From assembly GCA_028283605.1 (NCBI GenBank), contig JAPWKH010000033.1, forward strand, positions 1-64,000: a stretch of 64,000 nt of DNA. Direction: 5' to 3'. A program made the position numbers and the translations under genes. Position 1 is the stretch's first letter. Each line of letters starts with the position of its first letter. This stretch comes from Arachidicoccus sp. (GTDB lineage: Bacteria; Bacteroidota; Bacteroidia; Chitinophagales; Chitinophagaceae). A model generated the notes under the pieces. It searched no databases. It was given only the letters and a program-made list of their open reading frames with translations, and was not told the origin of the DNA. This document shows positions 45,426 through 55,571 of this stretch, one piece after another.

Positions 45426-47768
45426 TCAAATTTTTAATTGCCCTGTTAATCGGATATCATCTGATGATGCGCCGATAAGAATATCATATTCTCCTTTTTC
45501 AACGTTCCATTTTTCTTCGCTCGTCCAGTTTCTTAATTGTATTTCGTTAAGATAAAAGGTAACAGTTTTTGTTTCTCCTGCTTTTAAACGGATCCGTTCA
45601 AATGCGCGTAATTGTATTTTTGGGCGAACGGCAGATCCGCTTTTCTGATGAATATATAATTGCGGCACTTCGTCGCCGTCAATATTACTTGTATTGGTTA
45701 TGGAGAAATTAATTTTTACAGCTGTTTTATTTGCAGCGCTGTTGTTTTGAACAGATAGATTCCGATAGGAAAATGTACTATAACTTAATCCGTAACCAAA
45801 CGGGAACAAAGGTGTTGCTTCTTCTTCCACATATCTGTGTTTCGACGGGCGCTGGTAATTGTAATAAACCGGCAATTGCCCAACGCTTCGCGGATAAGAA
45901 ACCGGCAATCTGCCTGCGGGATTATAGTCGCCGAACAATACATCAGCGATCGCATTACCGCCTTGTTCGCCGGGATACCATGCATTTATAATTGCAGGAA
46001 TATTGCTTGCAGCCCAATTCAAATTTAACGGCCTTCCTTCAATCGTTACCAATATCACAGGCTTTCCTGTAGCTGCTACGGCTTGTAATAATTTGTTTTG
46101 CAAGCCCATTAAATCAAGCGTTGTTCTATCATATCCTTCGCCGCTTTCCATATCACTCAACGGCTGATTTCCATTATCCGATTTCACAACTGCCGCTCCC
46201 GTATTTTTATAATCCGTTTTGAAATCTCGTGCGCTTGAGCCTCCTAAAACTATGATGGCAACATCTGCATGCTGTGCGGCTTTCACAGCTTCATCAATAT
46301 GGTTAAAATTTGTATCGCGAATAGCACAGCCTTTTACATAATTGATATTTGCATCCGGCAATTTATTTTGAATTCCTTTCAGAACAGTAATCACTTTTCC
46401 CGCCTGTTGCGGTGCAGAATAATCGCCAATTTGATTATAAGCATTATCTGCATCCGGACCTATGACTGCAATATTTTTTATATTTTTAGAAAGAGGCAAA
46501 AGATGTTTATTATTTACAGAATCGTTTTTTAATAAAATAATCGATTCGGCTGCCACTTGCCTGGAGACAGTTACATGGCTTTGTTTATGAACTGTTGCGT
46601 TGGCATCCGCTGTATTAGCAAACGGGTTATCAAACAATCCTAATGAAAATTTAGCATTTAATACACGGCTTACTGCGGTGTCAATATCTTTTATGGATAC
46701 TAATTTTTCCTCGAAAGCTTTCTTTAGATTATTGCCAAACCCTGTTCCTCCAAGATCTGCATCAAGTCCGGCTTTTATAGCCAAAGCCGCGCCTGCTTCG
46801 GGCGTTGCAGCCACATTTTGTGTACTGTATAATCCATCAATACTTCCCAGATCGGAAACCGCAAAACCGGTAAATCCCCAATCTTTTCTCAAAATGTCGG
46901 ATAATAAAAATGTATTTCCCGAACAAGGAATTCCATCTATTGAATTATAAGAAGCCATTACAGATTTTGCGCCGGCTTTAACCGCCATGCGGAAAGGGTA
47001 TAAAATGTTTTCAAGCAATTCTCTTTTGCCAAGTGTTACAGCGCCGCCGTTTTGCCCGCCGTCAGATATTCCATAAGCCGTAAAATGTTTTAATGTACTG
47101 ATAGCTTTATATGGGCCGTTTTGCAAGCCTTTTACAAAGGCAACGCCCATTTCGCCAACTAGCTCAGGATCTTCTCCAAAAGTTTCTTCAACTCTTGACC
47201 AGCGCGGTTCCCGGGCCAAATCGAGAATAGGCCCGTAAATGATATTGCTTCCCAGCACACGCGTTTCGGCTGCAATTATTTCTGCCATTTGGCGAATCAA
47301 AGCCGTATCCCACGTAGATGCCTGACCGATAGCAGTCGGGAAAACAGTTGCTCCGATGGCCATTTCGCCATGCGCACCTTCTTCAGCCAACAAAAGCGGA
47401 ATATGGTTTTTGGAATGTATGACTGCAAAGTGTTGTAAAGAATTGGTAGCTTCTACCGCTTCAGAGATTGTAAGGCCGTTCAATAAAGAAATTTTAGTCC
47501 AGGGATCGGCACGAAGTGTTCCCCATAATGTACCCGGAATTTGCGGAAAATTTTTAAACTTCTCGGATGGAAATACAAGGTTGTTTTTCTTAGTGTACAT
47601 TTCCCAGCCAAACAAACCTGATAACTGATTTATTTTTTCATCAACGGACATTGAGTGAAGAAGAAGTTCGATTTTTGCATTGTATGATGTTGTTGCCGAT
47701 GAATAGTTTTGCGCTTTGGAAAACAGAATAAAAAAAATTAAAAACAAGAATAAATAAATTTTTCTCAT
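45426..47768 (-). CDS. Glycoside hydrolase family 3 (beta-glucosidase/xylosidase)
   Basis: 780 residues from MRKIYLFLFL (ATG 47768; an earlier frame start adds ten). Signal peptide, then the GH3 TIM-barrel domain with LAEEGAHG, IYGPILDLAREPRWSRVEET, FGEDPELVGEMG, KHFTAYG and the catalytic nucleophile Asp in GFAVSDLGS. The second alpha/beta domain has SIILLKNDS and IAVIGPDADN. The C-terminal fibronectin-III-like domain has FPFGYGLSYSTF and VPQLYIHQKSGS. It is probably periplasmic and cleaves beta-linked glucose or xylose from plant glycans; exact substrate cannot be read from sequence. It is separated from the rhamnose operon by a terminator. Confidence 0.92.
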   Translation of the reverse strand: MRKIYLFLFLIFFILFSKAQNYSSATTSYNAKIELLLHSMSVDEKINQLSGLFGWEMYTKKNNLVFPSEKFKNFPQIPGTLWGTLRADPWTKISLLNGLTISEAVEATNSLQHFAVIHSKNHIPLLLAEEGAHGEMAIGATVFPTAIGQASTWDTALIRQMAEIIAAETRVLGSNIIYGPILDLAREPRWSRVEETFGEDPELVGEMGVAFVKGLQNGPYKAISTLKHFTAYGISDGGQNGGAVTLGKRELLENILYPFRMAVKAGAKSVMASYNSIDGIPCSGNTFLLSDILRKDWGFTGFAVSDLGSIDGLYSTQNVAATPEAGAALAIKAGLDADLGGTGFGNNLKKAFEEKLVSIKDIDTAVSRVLNAKFSLGLFDNPFANTADANATVHKQSHVTVSRQVAAESIILLKNDSVNNKHLLPLSKNIKNIAVIGPDADNAYNQIGDYSAPQQAGKVITVLKGIQNKLPDANINYVKGCAIRDTNFNHIDEAVKAAQHADVAIIVLGGSSARDFKTDYKNTGAAVVKSDNGNQPLSDMESGEGYDRTTLDLMGLQNKLLQAVAATGKPVILVTIEGRPLNLNWAASNIPAIINAWYPGEQGGNAIADVLFGDYNPAGRLPVSYPRSVGQLPVYYNYQRPSKHRYVEEEATPLFPFGYGLSYSTFSYRNLSVQNNSAANKTAVKINFSITNTSNIDGDEVPQLYIHQKSGSAVRPKIQLRAFERIRLKAGETKTVTFYLNEIQLRNWTSEEKWNVEKGEYDILIGASSDDIRLTGQLKI

Positions 47769-47809
47769 TACAACTTCATTTGCCATAAAGATAATCATAC
47801 ATCCAATAT

Positions 47810-47842
47810 AAAAGCCTGCGGAAATTTGTCCTGCAGGCTTTT
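47810..47842 (-). terminator. Intrinsic terminator of the rhamnose operon
   Basis: AAAAGCCTGC (47810-47819) pairs perfectly with GCAGGCTTTT (47833-47842) around a 13-base loop. On the minus strand it ends in TTTTATATTGG. It lies 32 bases beyond the stop of the FMN oxidase gene. Confidence 0.75.
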
Positions 47843-47873
47843 GAAAATTTAACGATGAAATTTTTCTTAATAA

Positions 47874-49016
47874 TTATTTCACGATGAAGTTCGGGAAATC
47901 ACTTGTTTTTTCACAGCCCACTTGTGTCATTACCTGTCTTAATTGATTTTTAAGAATAGTAATAGTATGCGTGCCGCCTTCTTCTCCTAAAGCGCCTACA
48001 CCATACATAAACGATCTTCCCATAAAAGTAAATTCAGCGCCGGCAGATAATGCTCTTGCTACATCCGGGCCCGTTCTCATGCCGCTGTCGAGCATTACTT
48101 TTATTTTATCTTTATATTTCAATACTCTTTGTAAGGACACTATCGACGGCTCGGCTGCATCCAGTTGCCTGCCTCCGTGGTTGGAAACAATAATGCCATC
48201 CAATCCGAGTTGAATTACTCTTTCGGTATCTGCTTCGGTAACAATTCCTTTTATAACCAATTTCCCTTTCCATTTATCGCGCAATGCAGCTACTTTATCT
48301 ATATTGAGTTTTCCATTAAATGTTTTGTTCATGAACAAGCCGAGATGGTGCATGTTCATTCCCTTAGGGATATAAGGTTTCAACGTTTCAAATTGCGGAG
48401 TGCCATGCATAAGCGTTCTCAAAGCCCAACGCGGCTTTCCCATGATTTGTATAAGATTGTGCAAGGTCATTCGCGGCGGAATGGATAATCCGTTTTTGAT
48501 TTCTTTAGCTCGATATCCGAAAGACGGAACATCGCTTAAAATAACCAATACAGGACAATGCGCGGCGGCACGTTCCAAAATTTTATCTCTCAAATCGTCT
48601 TCTTGGGGATGATATAACTGAAACCACGCACGGCCTTGTGTTATTTCACTTATTCGTTCTATTGAAGCAGTAGAAACGGTACTTAAAACAAAAGGAATAT
48701 TTTCTTCAAATGCAGCTTTAGCCAGTATTTCAGGCGCATTCGGCCATACGATTCCCTGCAATCCTACGGGCGCAATACCGAAAGGCGCATCGTACACATG
48801 CCCGAATAATTCCGTTTTCATATCAGGCACATTATTCCCCGAAAGATAGTAAGGCAGCAATTCAACTTCTCTCAGCTTAGATGTATTTCTGTCAAGATTA
48901 ATTTGTTCGTTGCAGCCGCCATCAAGATAATCGAACGCAAACCCCGGAATCTTTTTCTTTGCTTTGTTTCTTAAATAATCAATGTTGGGATAATTGGTAT
49001 TATATTTAGCTTTCAT
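47874..49016 (-). CDS. lldD: FMN-dependent alpha-hydroxy-acid dehydrogenase (L-lactate type)
   Basis: 380 residues, TIM barrel of the lactate/glycolate oxidase family: GFAFDYLDGGCNEQINLDRN, FGIAPVGLQGIVWPNAPEIL, AWFQLYHPQ, LVIKGIVTEADTERVI (active Lys), IVSNHGGRQLDAAEPSI (catalytic His and Arg), and the FMN phosphate site VMLDSGMRTGPDVARALSAG. Its place at the end of a rhamnose operon suggests oxidation of L-lactate formed from lactaldehyde, the cleavage product of rhamnulose-1-phosphate. A -7 element in the gap before it suggests it can also be transcribed alone. Exact substrate is inference. Confidence 0.85.
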   Translation of the reverse strand: MKAKYNTNYPNIDYLRNKAKKKIPGFAFDYLDGGCNEQINLDRNTSKLREVELLPYYLSGNNVPDMKTELFGHVYDAPFGIAPVGLQGIVWPNAPEILAKAAFEENIPFVLSTVSTASIERISEITQGRAWFQLYHPQEDDLRDKILERAAAHCPVLVILSDVPSFGYRAKEIKNGLSIPPRMTLHNLIQIMGKPRWALRTLMHGTPQFETLKPYIPKGMNMHHLGLFMNKTFNGKLNIDKVAALRDKWKGKLVIKGIVTEADTERVIQLGLDGIIVSNHGGRQLDAAEPSIVSLQRVLKYKDKIKVMLDSGMRTGPDVARALSAGAEFTFMGRSFMYGVGALGEEGGTHTITILKNQLRQVMTQVGCEKTSDFPNFIVK

Positions 49017-49121
49017 TCGTATGATATTTTTTTTCCAGTTGTCGAATGGAATGCCTTTGGCTAATCATTGCTTTAAATATTAAACAACTTATGGGCATTT
49101 CATAAAATGATAAATTCGCGC

Positions 49122-49129
49122 CAAAGTTA
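49122..49129 (-). promoter_or_regulatory. Possible -7 element (TAACTTTG) upstream of lldD
   Basis: TAnnTTTG match in the 133-base gap between the kinase and lldD genes. The inverted repeat AATCGA/TCGATT at 49137-49152 lies directly upstream, at the kinase stop codon, and could be an operator. Confidence 0.4.
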
Positions 49130-49149
49130 ATTTATAATCGATATGTCGA

Positions 49150-50523
49150 TTATACTTTTTCCTGTTTTAATGCAGAATAAAATTTCAGGTCTATAATATC
49201 GTTCGGTAAAGGGCGTTCATTCCAATATGGATGAATGGATAAAGCCGTACCAAGCGCAGTGGCTTGCGCCATCGATGCTGCATAAACTTCCGTTTCAGGA
49301 AAAGATTTTGCCAATAAATGCATAAAAATATCGTTCTTGCTAAAGCCTCCGTCAACAAATATTTTTCTTGTATTTCCTTCCTGTATAATTTGTTTTGTGG
49401 AGATATATTGTTCAGCTGCAATTTCTGCCATGAGTGCATGATAAGCTTCTCTTTCATTCAAAAAATTGCTCAATGAAATCCCGGCAAATGCAGTTTTTGT
49501 ATTATCGCTTTGCCCGATGCCCATACGTTTAACTTTATCTACGATTGCTTCATCATAATAAATATTGCGCAGCTCAGGGGTTTTTATATTAAAATGTTGG
49601 GCGATTCTTTTAGTTTCCTGTTCATGCTTATATCCTGCAAACAACCGGGAAGCTTTTATAGGCGTGCCTTTATAGCTCAAATAACATAGACCGTGATTGT
49701 CAATATCATTTTGCGTTAAAACGGTTTGATTAAACGGATTTAAACTGATGCACCAGGTTCCTGTAGAGATAAGTATAAACGGCTCATTGAAATTTGACAA
49801 GTAAGGAATTAATGCCGCAGAACTGTCGTGCAATCCTACACCCACACTATAACCGTTTTGGCCACTGAAACTTTTAACTATTTTATCTGAAGGAAAAATC
49901 GGAGGAAGTTTCTTATCGAGTTGTTCTTTATAAACCCAAGCGTGATAATCTTTTTTTTGAAAATCCCACAAATGCGTATGGCAGCCGATACTTGTAATAT
50001 CGGAATAATAAGCGCCGGTAATCAGTGAACTCAAATACTGCGGCAGATGAAGTGCATAATTAATCTTGTCAAAAAGTTTTGGTTTTTCATGTTTGATACG
50101 GTACAGCTGCAGACCGGAATTTAAACTTCCCGAACATGGGGAGGCGGTTTCCAAAGCCAATAAATCTCTTCCGCCGTAATGGGAATAAAATTTATCTTCC
50201 AATTCTTTCGGATAAGGTTTTAAGTAGTTGTAAAGCGGCGCCACCGGTTTGCCGTTTTTTCCAATATAGACAAAGCTTGCCCCATATGTACTTATGTTTA
50301 ACGCGCGTAGATCAAATTGCTTTTTGTGCAATAATTCGGTTATCGCATCCATCATAAACTCACGAAGGCTATTGATATTTTCGCAAGGAAAACCATCTTC
50401 ATCAACCGTTTCGGGCAATGTATCCGATTTTTCATAAACGATATTATAATGCTCGTCGAAGAGAAATATTTTTTTATTCGTTTTGCCTATATCAAAAATT
50501 GCGGCTACCGGTATTTTTTCCAT
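49150..50523 (-). CDS. rhaB: FGGY-family carbohydrate kinase (probable L-rhamnulokinase)
   Basis: 457 residues, ASKHA fold. ATP-binding motifs are AIFDIGKTNKKIFLFD (residues 8-23) and ISTGTWCISLNPF with a C-terminal adenosine motif KIFVDGGFSKND; the catalytic Asp lies in GVGLHDSSAALIPYL. It is more divergent than the E. coli enzyme, but its position four bases after the rhamnose isomerase gene makes L-rhamnulose the likely substrate. L-fuculose is an alternative, because the operon also encodes a fucose/arabinose-type isomerase. Confidence 0.8.
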   Translation of the reverse strand: MEKIPVAAIFDIGKTNKKIFLFDEHYNIVYEKSDTLPETVDEDGFPCENINSLREFMMDAITELLHKKQFDLRALNISTYGASFVYIGKNGKPVAPLYNYLKPYPKELEDKFYSHYGGRDLLALETASPCSGSLNSGLQLYRIKHEKPKLFDKINYALHLPQYLSSLITGAYYSDITSIGCHTHLWDFQKKDYHAWVYKEQLDKKLPPIFPSDKIVKSFSGQNGYSVGVGLHDSSAALIPYLSNFNEPFILISTGTWCISLNPFNQTVLTQNDIDNHGLCYLSYKGTPIKASRLFAGYKHEQETKRIAQHFNIKTPELRNIYYDEAIVDKVKRMGIGQSDNTKTAFAGISLSNFLNEREAYHALMAEIAAEQYISTKQIIQEGNTRKIFVDGGFSKNDIFMHLLAKSFPETEVYAASMAQATALGTALSIHPYWNERPLPNDIIDLKFYSALKQEKV

Positions 50524-50527
50524 GATG

Positions 50528-51802
50528 CTACAGTCCTGTGGTTTGAGAATTCGCGCCTCTTTCTTTAATTAATTGCTCTCTTATTTTCAATTCGCGGTAC
50601 AATCCCAGAGGGCTTAATGCGCCGCCGGATTGCAGCCTTGCTTCGGCAACCAAAGGACGAACATCGGTTCTGAAAACGTTTTGTAAAATCTCCTGAGCCT
50701 TTACCACATCACTGTTTTCTCTCGCTTCTGCCAAAGCTTTTTTATCAACAAGCAATGCTTGCGCATAAGCAATCATAATAGCTTCTACAGATTGCAGAAG
50801 ATCTTCCAACGGATCTTTTACATTGTGCGAAGCATCAATCATCCAGCCTAAATCATTCGCATGATTCATTCCACGCGCATCCATTCCGTCAACCAATTCA
50901 TTAAATATTAAAAATAACTGATAAGGCTTTATACTTCCTGTGGTAAGATCATCATCGGCATACTTGGAATCGTTAAAATGAAAACCGCCGAGCTTTCCTT
51001 CCATTAATAACAGAGCAACAATTTGTTCTATATTAGCATTTGCTAAATGGTGTCCTAAGTCTACTAATGTGTAAGCTTTCTTTCCCAATTTACTTGCAAA
51101 CAAATAGGATTGTCCCCAATCGCCTACAGTAGTAGAATAAAAATTGGGTTCAAAGGCTTTGTATTCTACAAAAATTTTCCAATCTTCCGGAAGAGCAGCA
51201 TAAATCTCTTGCAAACTTTCCAGTGTATTTTCAAATGCTTTGCGAAAACTTATTTGGCCGGGAAAACATGAACCATCGGCTAACCAAACTGTAAGCGCTT
51301 TAGAGCCTAATGCTTCGCCATGTTTTATCACTTCGATATTGTGTCCAACGGCTTGTTTTCTTACAGCTTTATCAACGTTTTGCAGCGAACCGAATTTGTA
51401 AGAATATTGTTGATTCGGTTGATCCTGAAAAGTGTTTGAGTTAACTGCATCGAATTTCAATTCATTTTGTTGAGCTACTTTTTTAATGGCATCATAATCT
51501 TGTGGAATATCCCAGGGAATATGTAAAGAAATGGAACCGCTATTACGATTAAGCGCATGCAAAACACCAACGTCTTCAATCTTTTCTTCCAATGTGCGTG
51601 GCGCGCCACCGAAATGAAAACGCCCGAAACGAGTACCGCCCGCACCTAATGCCCAACTTGGAATACCGATCTGGAAGGCTTTAAGCTTTTGAATAATTTC
51701 ATCTTTACTCTCGATAAATGCAGATGTGTATTCAAATTGTTTTCGATGTGCTGATAACAAACTTTCGTTTTTTTCTTCTATTATTTGTTTAGCTATTTGC
51801 AT
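50528..51802 (-). CDS. rhaI: L-rhamnose isomerase (RhaI type)
   Basis: 424 residues. Converts L-rhamnose to L-rhamnulose. The sequence matches the Pseudomonas stutzeri/Bacteroidota type of enzyme rather than E. coli RhaA: IGIPSWALGAGGTRFGRFHF, ISLHIPWDIPQDYDAIKKVA, KALTVWLADGSCFPGQISFR, the metal-site segments IFVEYKAFEPNFYSTTVGDW, TLVDLGHHLANANIEQIVAL and GGFHFNDSKYADDDLTTGSI. It is the first committed step in the pathway. Intact, with the kinase directly after it. Confidence 0.93.
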   Translation of the reverse strand: MQIAKQIIEEKNESLLSAHRKQFEYTSAFIESKDEIIQKLKAFQIGIPSWALGAGGTRFGRFHFGGAPRTLEEKIEDVGVLHALNRNSGSISLHIPWDIPQDYDAIKKVAQQNELKFDAVNSNTFQDQPNQQYSYKFGSLQNVDKAVRKQAVGHNIEVIKHGEALGSKALTVWLADGSCFPGQISFRKAFENTLESLQEIYAALPEDWKIFVEYKAFEPNFYSTTVGDWGQSYLFASKLGKKAYTLVDLGHHLANANIEQIVALLLMEGKLGGFHFNDSKYADDDLTTGSIKPYQLFLIFNELVDGMDARGMNHANDLGWMIDASHNVKDPLEDLLQSVEAIMIAYAQALLVDKKALAEARENSDVVKAQEILQNVFRTDVRPLVAEARLQSGGALSPLGLYRELKIREQLIKERGANSQTTGL

Positions 51803-51882
51803 AATAATTTTTTAAGGTAAATGAAAATTATTTTTAGTAAAAGGAGTAATTACATTTTATACTGAATTAATTTTTTAATAAA

Positions 51883-53310
51883 TCAGCAAACTTTTACAAC
51901 TTTCATATTCAACAACTTTCCTAATTTCTCAATTTTAGATGTTATATGTCCGATGCCAATAGCACAATGATGCGCCGGGCCATGACTATTCCATTCGTTT
52001 ACAAATTTTTTTGCGCCAATTGAAAATTTATATCTGCTGTTTGTATTTCCAATTTGCAGTATTGGCCCATCAACAGATGTTGCTTCTGCGACGAGAAGAA
52101 GCAGGGTTCCATCATTTTTGTCTACTACACTTAATAGAGTAACATCTCCTTTTTTCACACTCATTTCAACAGAAACGCCCTTTCCAACTTTGCCATGATA
52201 AACTTTCAATGGGCGTACTTTTGTTTTTCCTTCTGCAATTGCAATATGTCCCGGGCCATCATGTCCCATTAAAACGATGTCATCATTGTAATCCATCGCA
52301 TAATATTCAGTAAAAGAACCGCCTGCACCAAAGCTGTCCATTATCTTCATTGCCTGCGCATTTTTTATTTCATATTCACCGGCTACAGGAATTCCGGTTG
52401 CCGTCAATAAAGAATTACCGAGAATGATGGAACTTATTGTTTCTTCATTCTCCGGGTTTCCTGTGCCTTTGTAATAATATGCGAGGGAACCTAATTTGTA
52501 TTTTGCTGCCAGCTTATCCAGCGCTACAGAAGTGATTGCTGCTTTTTTCATTTCCTCTTGAGCGCAATCTTGTTGCACATCAAATATTTGATAAAATAAG
52601 TCAAAGCGATTTTTCATTTCTGTTGCAGAAACTTCTTTTCTCAATGATGATAATTCTTCAACTTCAATCAATTCAATGTGTCCGCCAAAGTATTTATATT
52701 GAGTCGTAAAATCTGTATAAATGTCTAACATGCCGCTATAATAATGCCCCATACAACCAAGCCGATTATTTTGCATTATCTTCATCACGTTGGCGGCATC
52801 AATCCATTCTTCTATTTCTTTCCAGCATTCCTCTTCTTGCAGCATTCCTGTAATTTCATGAAAAGCAATTCCCGTCCTATTAAAAACATTTGCGATTTCA
52901 GGAACCGGACAGGCTGAGCAAAATGCCAGCCATTCAGCCGTCATTTTGGTTCTGTCATTCATCCCGTTGAAAGATTCATAATCAATCGAAGCCTCAGGCG
53001 AAAGATTTAAAATAATGACGGGGACTTTTGCGCGCTGAACCACCGGCAATACTGTAGATGATAAAGCATAAGTAGTAACATAAAGAAAAATAATATCAAC
53101 ATCTTCTGTCCGAAATTTTTTCCCTGCACTAAATGCTTTATCTACATTGTCAATTAGCCCTACATTAATAACAGAAGCATGAATTGCAGATATTTTATTT
53201 TCAACTTCTGATAAATAATTTTCCAACCGCAACTTCAAACCTGAAAATTGTTCCCAATAAGTTTCTAACCCGATACCAAACAATCCGATTTTTAATTCAG
53301 ATTTTTTCAT
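51883..53310 (-). CDS. L-fucose/L-arabinose isomerase family protein
   Basis: 475 residues of the AraA/FucI superfamily: IGLFGIGLETYWEQF at the start, DVDIIFLYVTTYALSSTVLP, a central domain with MGHYYSGMLDIYTDFTTQYK, and the C-terminal [40 protein letters not shown] and FVNEWNSHGPAHHCAIGIGH with conserved metal-ligand His residues. The family interconverts aldoses and ketoses; the exact sugar is not predictable. In several Bacteroidota rhamnose operons such a gene accompanies the true rhamnose isomerase. Part of this gene is duplicated in the chimera at 60,682-61,410. Confidence 0.85.
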   Translation of the reverse strand: MKKSELKIGLFGIGLETYWEQFSGLKLRLENYLSEVENKISAIHASVINVGLIDNVDKAFSAGKKFRTEDVDIIFLYVTTYALSSTVLPVVQRAKVPVIILNLSPEASIDYESFNGMNDRTKMTAEWLAFCSACPVPEIANVFNRTGIAFHEITGMLQEEECWKEIEEWIDAANVMKIMQNNRLGCMGHYYSGMLDIYTDFTTQYKYFGGHIELIEVEELSSLRKEVSATEMKNRFDLFYQIFDVQQDCAQEEMKKAAITSVALDKLAAKYKLGSLAYYYKGTGNPENEETISSIILGNSLLTATGIPVAGEYEIKNAQAMKIMDSFGAGGSFTEYYAMDYNDDIVLMGHDGPGHIAIAEGKTKVRPLKVYHGKVGKGVSVEMSVKKGDVTLLSVVDKNDGTLLLLVAEATSVDGPILQIGNTNSRYKFSIGAKKFVNEWNSHGPAHHCAIGIGHITSKIEKLGKLLNMKVVKVC

Positions 53311-53380
53311 CTCTTTATTCTTAACATTTTACTTATCTGATCGATTGAACAAGATCATGATAATTTGTTACGGATTTTTT

Positions 53381-55501
53381 TTACCGGACAAAGCCCATAG
53401 CAACACCGCCATCAACATTCAAGATATTTCCTGTGGATTTATTTAATAATCCACCCACAAAGGCAAAACATGCGTTGGCAATATCATCCGGAAGAATGAT
53501 TTCGTTCAACAAAGTCCGCTTTGCATAATAAGCCGGTAATTCTTCAACTTTGATTCCGTAAGCTTTTGCACGGCCTTCTGCCCAACCGCCGGCCCAGATG
53601 TTACTGTCTGCGATTACTGCATCAGGATTTACGGTATTCACTCTTATTTTATCGCCGCCCAGTTCGGCAGCCAGTAATCTTGTTAAATGAGCTTGCGCTG
53701 CTTTTGCAGAACCATAACCGGAATTGTTAGGACCTGCAACAATAGAATTTTTTGAAACGATATTGATGATATCGCCGCCGATATTTTGCTTGCGCAAAAT
53801 CTTAACCGCAAGTTTAGAAACAAGGAACTGACCTTTTACTAATATATCATAGAGGCGATCCCATTCTTCAATACTATGTTCTTCAATAGATCTTGAAATG
53901 CTGATGCCCGCATTGTTTACCACAATATCAACGCCGCCAAAAGCCAACGCTGTTGCATTAAAAGCCTCTTCAATCGTAGCATTATCCGTTACATTTAATA
54001 GCGTGGAAGCAACTGCATCTTTGCCGAATAATTTTTTAAATTCTTGTGTTGCTTCATTCAATCTTTCTTCATTAATATCATTCAAGATTACACATGCTCC
54101 TTCCTGTGCAAATTTTTTAGCGATAGCTTTGCCGATGCCGCCGCCGCTCCCTGTTACTAAAGCTATCCTTCCGCTCAGTGCTTTAGGCTTTGGCATGCGT
54201 TGCAATTTGGCTTCTTCCAATAACCAATATTCAATATCGAATGCCTCTTGACGAGGAAGAGAAGTATATTCCGAGATTGCTTCGGAACCTCGCATTACAT
54301 TGATGGCATTGATGTAAAACTCTGCTGCTACGCGGGCAGTTTGTTTATCTTTAGAAAATGTAAACATGCCTACGCCGGGATATAGAATTACCACAGGGTT
54401 CGGGTCGCGCATAGAAGGACTGTTATCGTGTTTGCAAGTGTTGTAATAATCAGTATACATTGCACGATATGCTTCGAATTGCGGCAATAATTTTTCCTTC
54501 AATGTTTTTACATCCGATAAATCTTCCGAAAGCGTAAGATTCAATACCAACGGGCTGATTTTGGTACGAAGAAAATGATCGGGACAAGACGTGCCTAAAG
54601 GAGCCAACCTGTCCAAATCGTTAGAATCGATGAACTGCAGCACACGCTCATCATCCGTGAAATGGCCAATCATTCTTTGTTTGGAAGAGCAGAATCCGCG
54701 CAGCACCGGCGCTAATGATGCAGCTTTTGACAATCGTTCTTCTTTTGGTAAGGCTTCTATTTTTTGTCCGCCGAAAACAGGCGCTTTCTTGCCAAGATTT
54801 TGTTCAATATATTCCGCACATTTTTCGATTACTTCCAAAGTGTTGATATAGCTTTCATACGCCGTATTGCCCCATGTAAACAAACCATGTGAGCCAAGCA
54901 TTATGCCGCGTATGCCGGGATTATTATCCAAACATTCTTTCAATTTTAATCCGAGGTCAAAACCGGGACGTTGCCATTCTACCCAACCTATTGTACCGCC
55001 AAATAATTCCTCTGTAATCTTTTTACCGTCTTTTGCTGCGGCTATTGCAATAGCTGCATCGGGATGTAAATGATCGATATGTTTAAAAGGAAGAAAACCG
55101 TGCAAAGGTGTATCGATGGATGGGGCTTTAGAATCCAAATCATAAATACAATGATTGAAAAGTGCAACCATTTCATCTTCATATTTCAATCCTTTGTAAA
55201 CATTTTCAAGGCTTCTTAGCCTTGAAACATATAATGCTGCCAGCCCGCTGCGTGTCAAGGTTCCAATGTCTCCGCCGGAGCCTTTTATCCACATGATCTC
55301 TTCTTCTTTTCCGGTTAATGGATCGGGCGCGAATGCTTTACATGAAGTGTTTCCTCCACCGTAATTGGTTAATCGCAAATCTGCTCCCAATAAATTGGAA
55401 CGATAAATTAAAAGAGCCACTTCATCGCCTTCCAGCTTGGCTGCTTCTGCATCGTTCCACAGATAACTTACATGTTTAAATTGTGTTTTTGTTTCAGACA
55501 T
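53381..55501 (-). CDS. rhaD: Bifunctional rhamnulose-1-phosphate aldolase / short-chain dehydrogenase
   Basis: 706 residues. The N-terminal class II aldolase (about 1-430) has LTNYGGGNTSCKA, IMWIKGSGGDIGTLTRSGLA, the zinc site HIDHLHPDAAIAIAAAKDG (HxH) and IMLGSHGLFTWG. The C-terminal SDR domain (about 445-706) has LVTGSGGGIGKAIAKKFAQE, VVNNAGISISRSIEE, IVSKNSIVAGPNNSGYGSAK with catalytic Ser and YxxxK, and NVDGGVAMGFVR at the end. The fusion matches the RhaD-aldolase/ADH family: it cleaves rhamnulose-1-phosphate to DHAP and L-lactaldehyde and probably oxidises the aldehyde to lactate. That fits the lactate dehydrogenase at the end of the operon. Confidence 0.93.
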   Translation of the reverse strand: MSETKTQFKHVSYLWNDAEAAKLEGDEVALLIYRSNLLGADLRLTNYGGGNTSCKAFAPDPLTGKEEEIMWIKGSGGDIGTLTRSGLAALYVSRLRSLENVYKGLKYEDEMVALFNHCIYDLDSKAPSIDTPLHGFLPFKHIDHLHPDAAIAIAAAKDGKKITEELFGGTIGWVEWQRPGFDLGLKLKECLDNNPGIRGIMLGSHGLFTWGNTAYESYINTLEVIEKCAEYIEQNLGKKAPVFGGQKIEALPKEERLSKAASLAPVLRGFCSSKQRMIGHFTDDERVLQFIDSNDLDRLAPLGTSCPDHFLRTKISPLVLNLTLSEDLSDVKTLKEKLLPQFEAYRAMYTDYYNTCKHDNSPSMRDPNPVVILYPGVGMFTFSKDKQTARVAAEFYINAINVMRGSEAISEYTSLPRQEAFDIEYWLLEEAKLQRMPKPKALSGRIALVTGSGGGIGKAIAKKFAQEGACVILNDINEERLNEATQEFKKLFGKDAVASTLLNVTDNATIEEAFNATALAFGGVDIVVNNAGISISRSIEEHSIEEWDRLYDILVKGQFLVSKLAVKILRKQNIGGDIINIVSKNSIVAGPNNSGYGSAKAAQAHLTRLLAAELGGDKIRVNTVNPDAVIADSNIWAGGWAEGRAKAYGIKVEELPAYYAKRTLLNEIILPDDIANACFAFVGGLLNKSTGNILNVDGGVAMGFVR

Positions 55502-55571
55502 ATTCTTATAGTTATTGTTTTAAATTGTTACTTCCAAATAATTTATACTTCAGATTCTCTGATGGGATTTA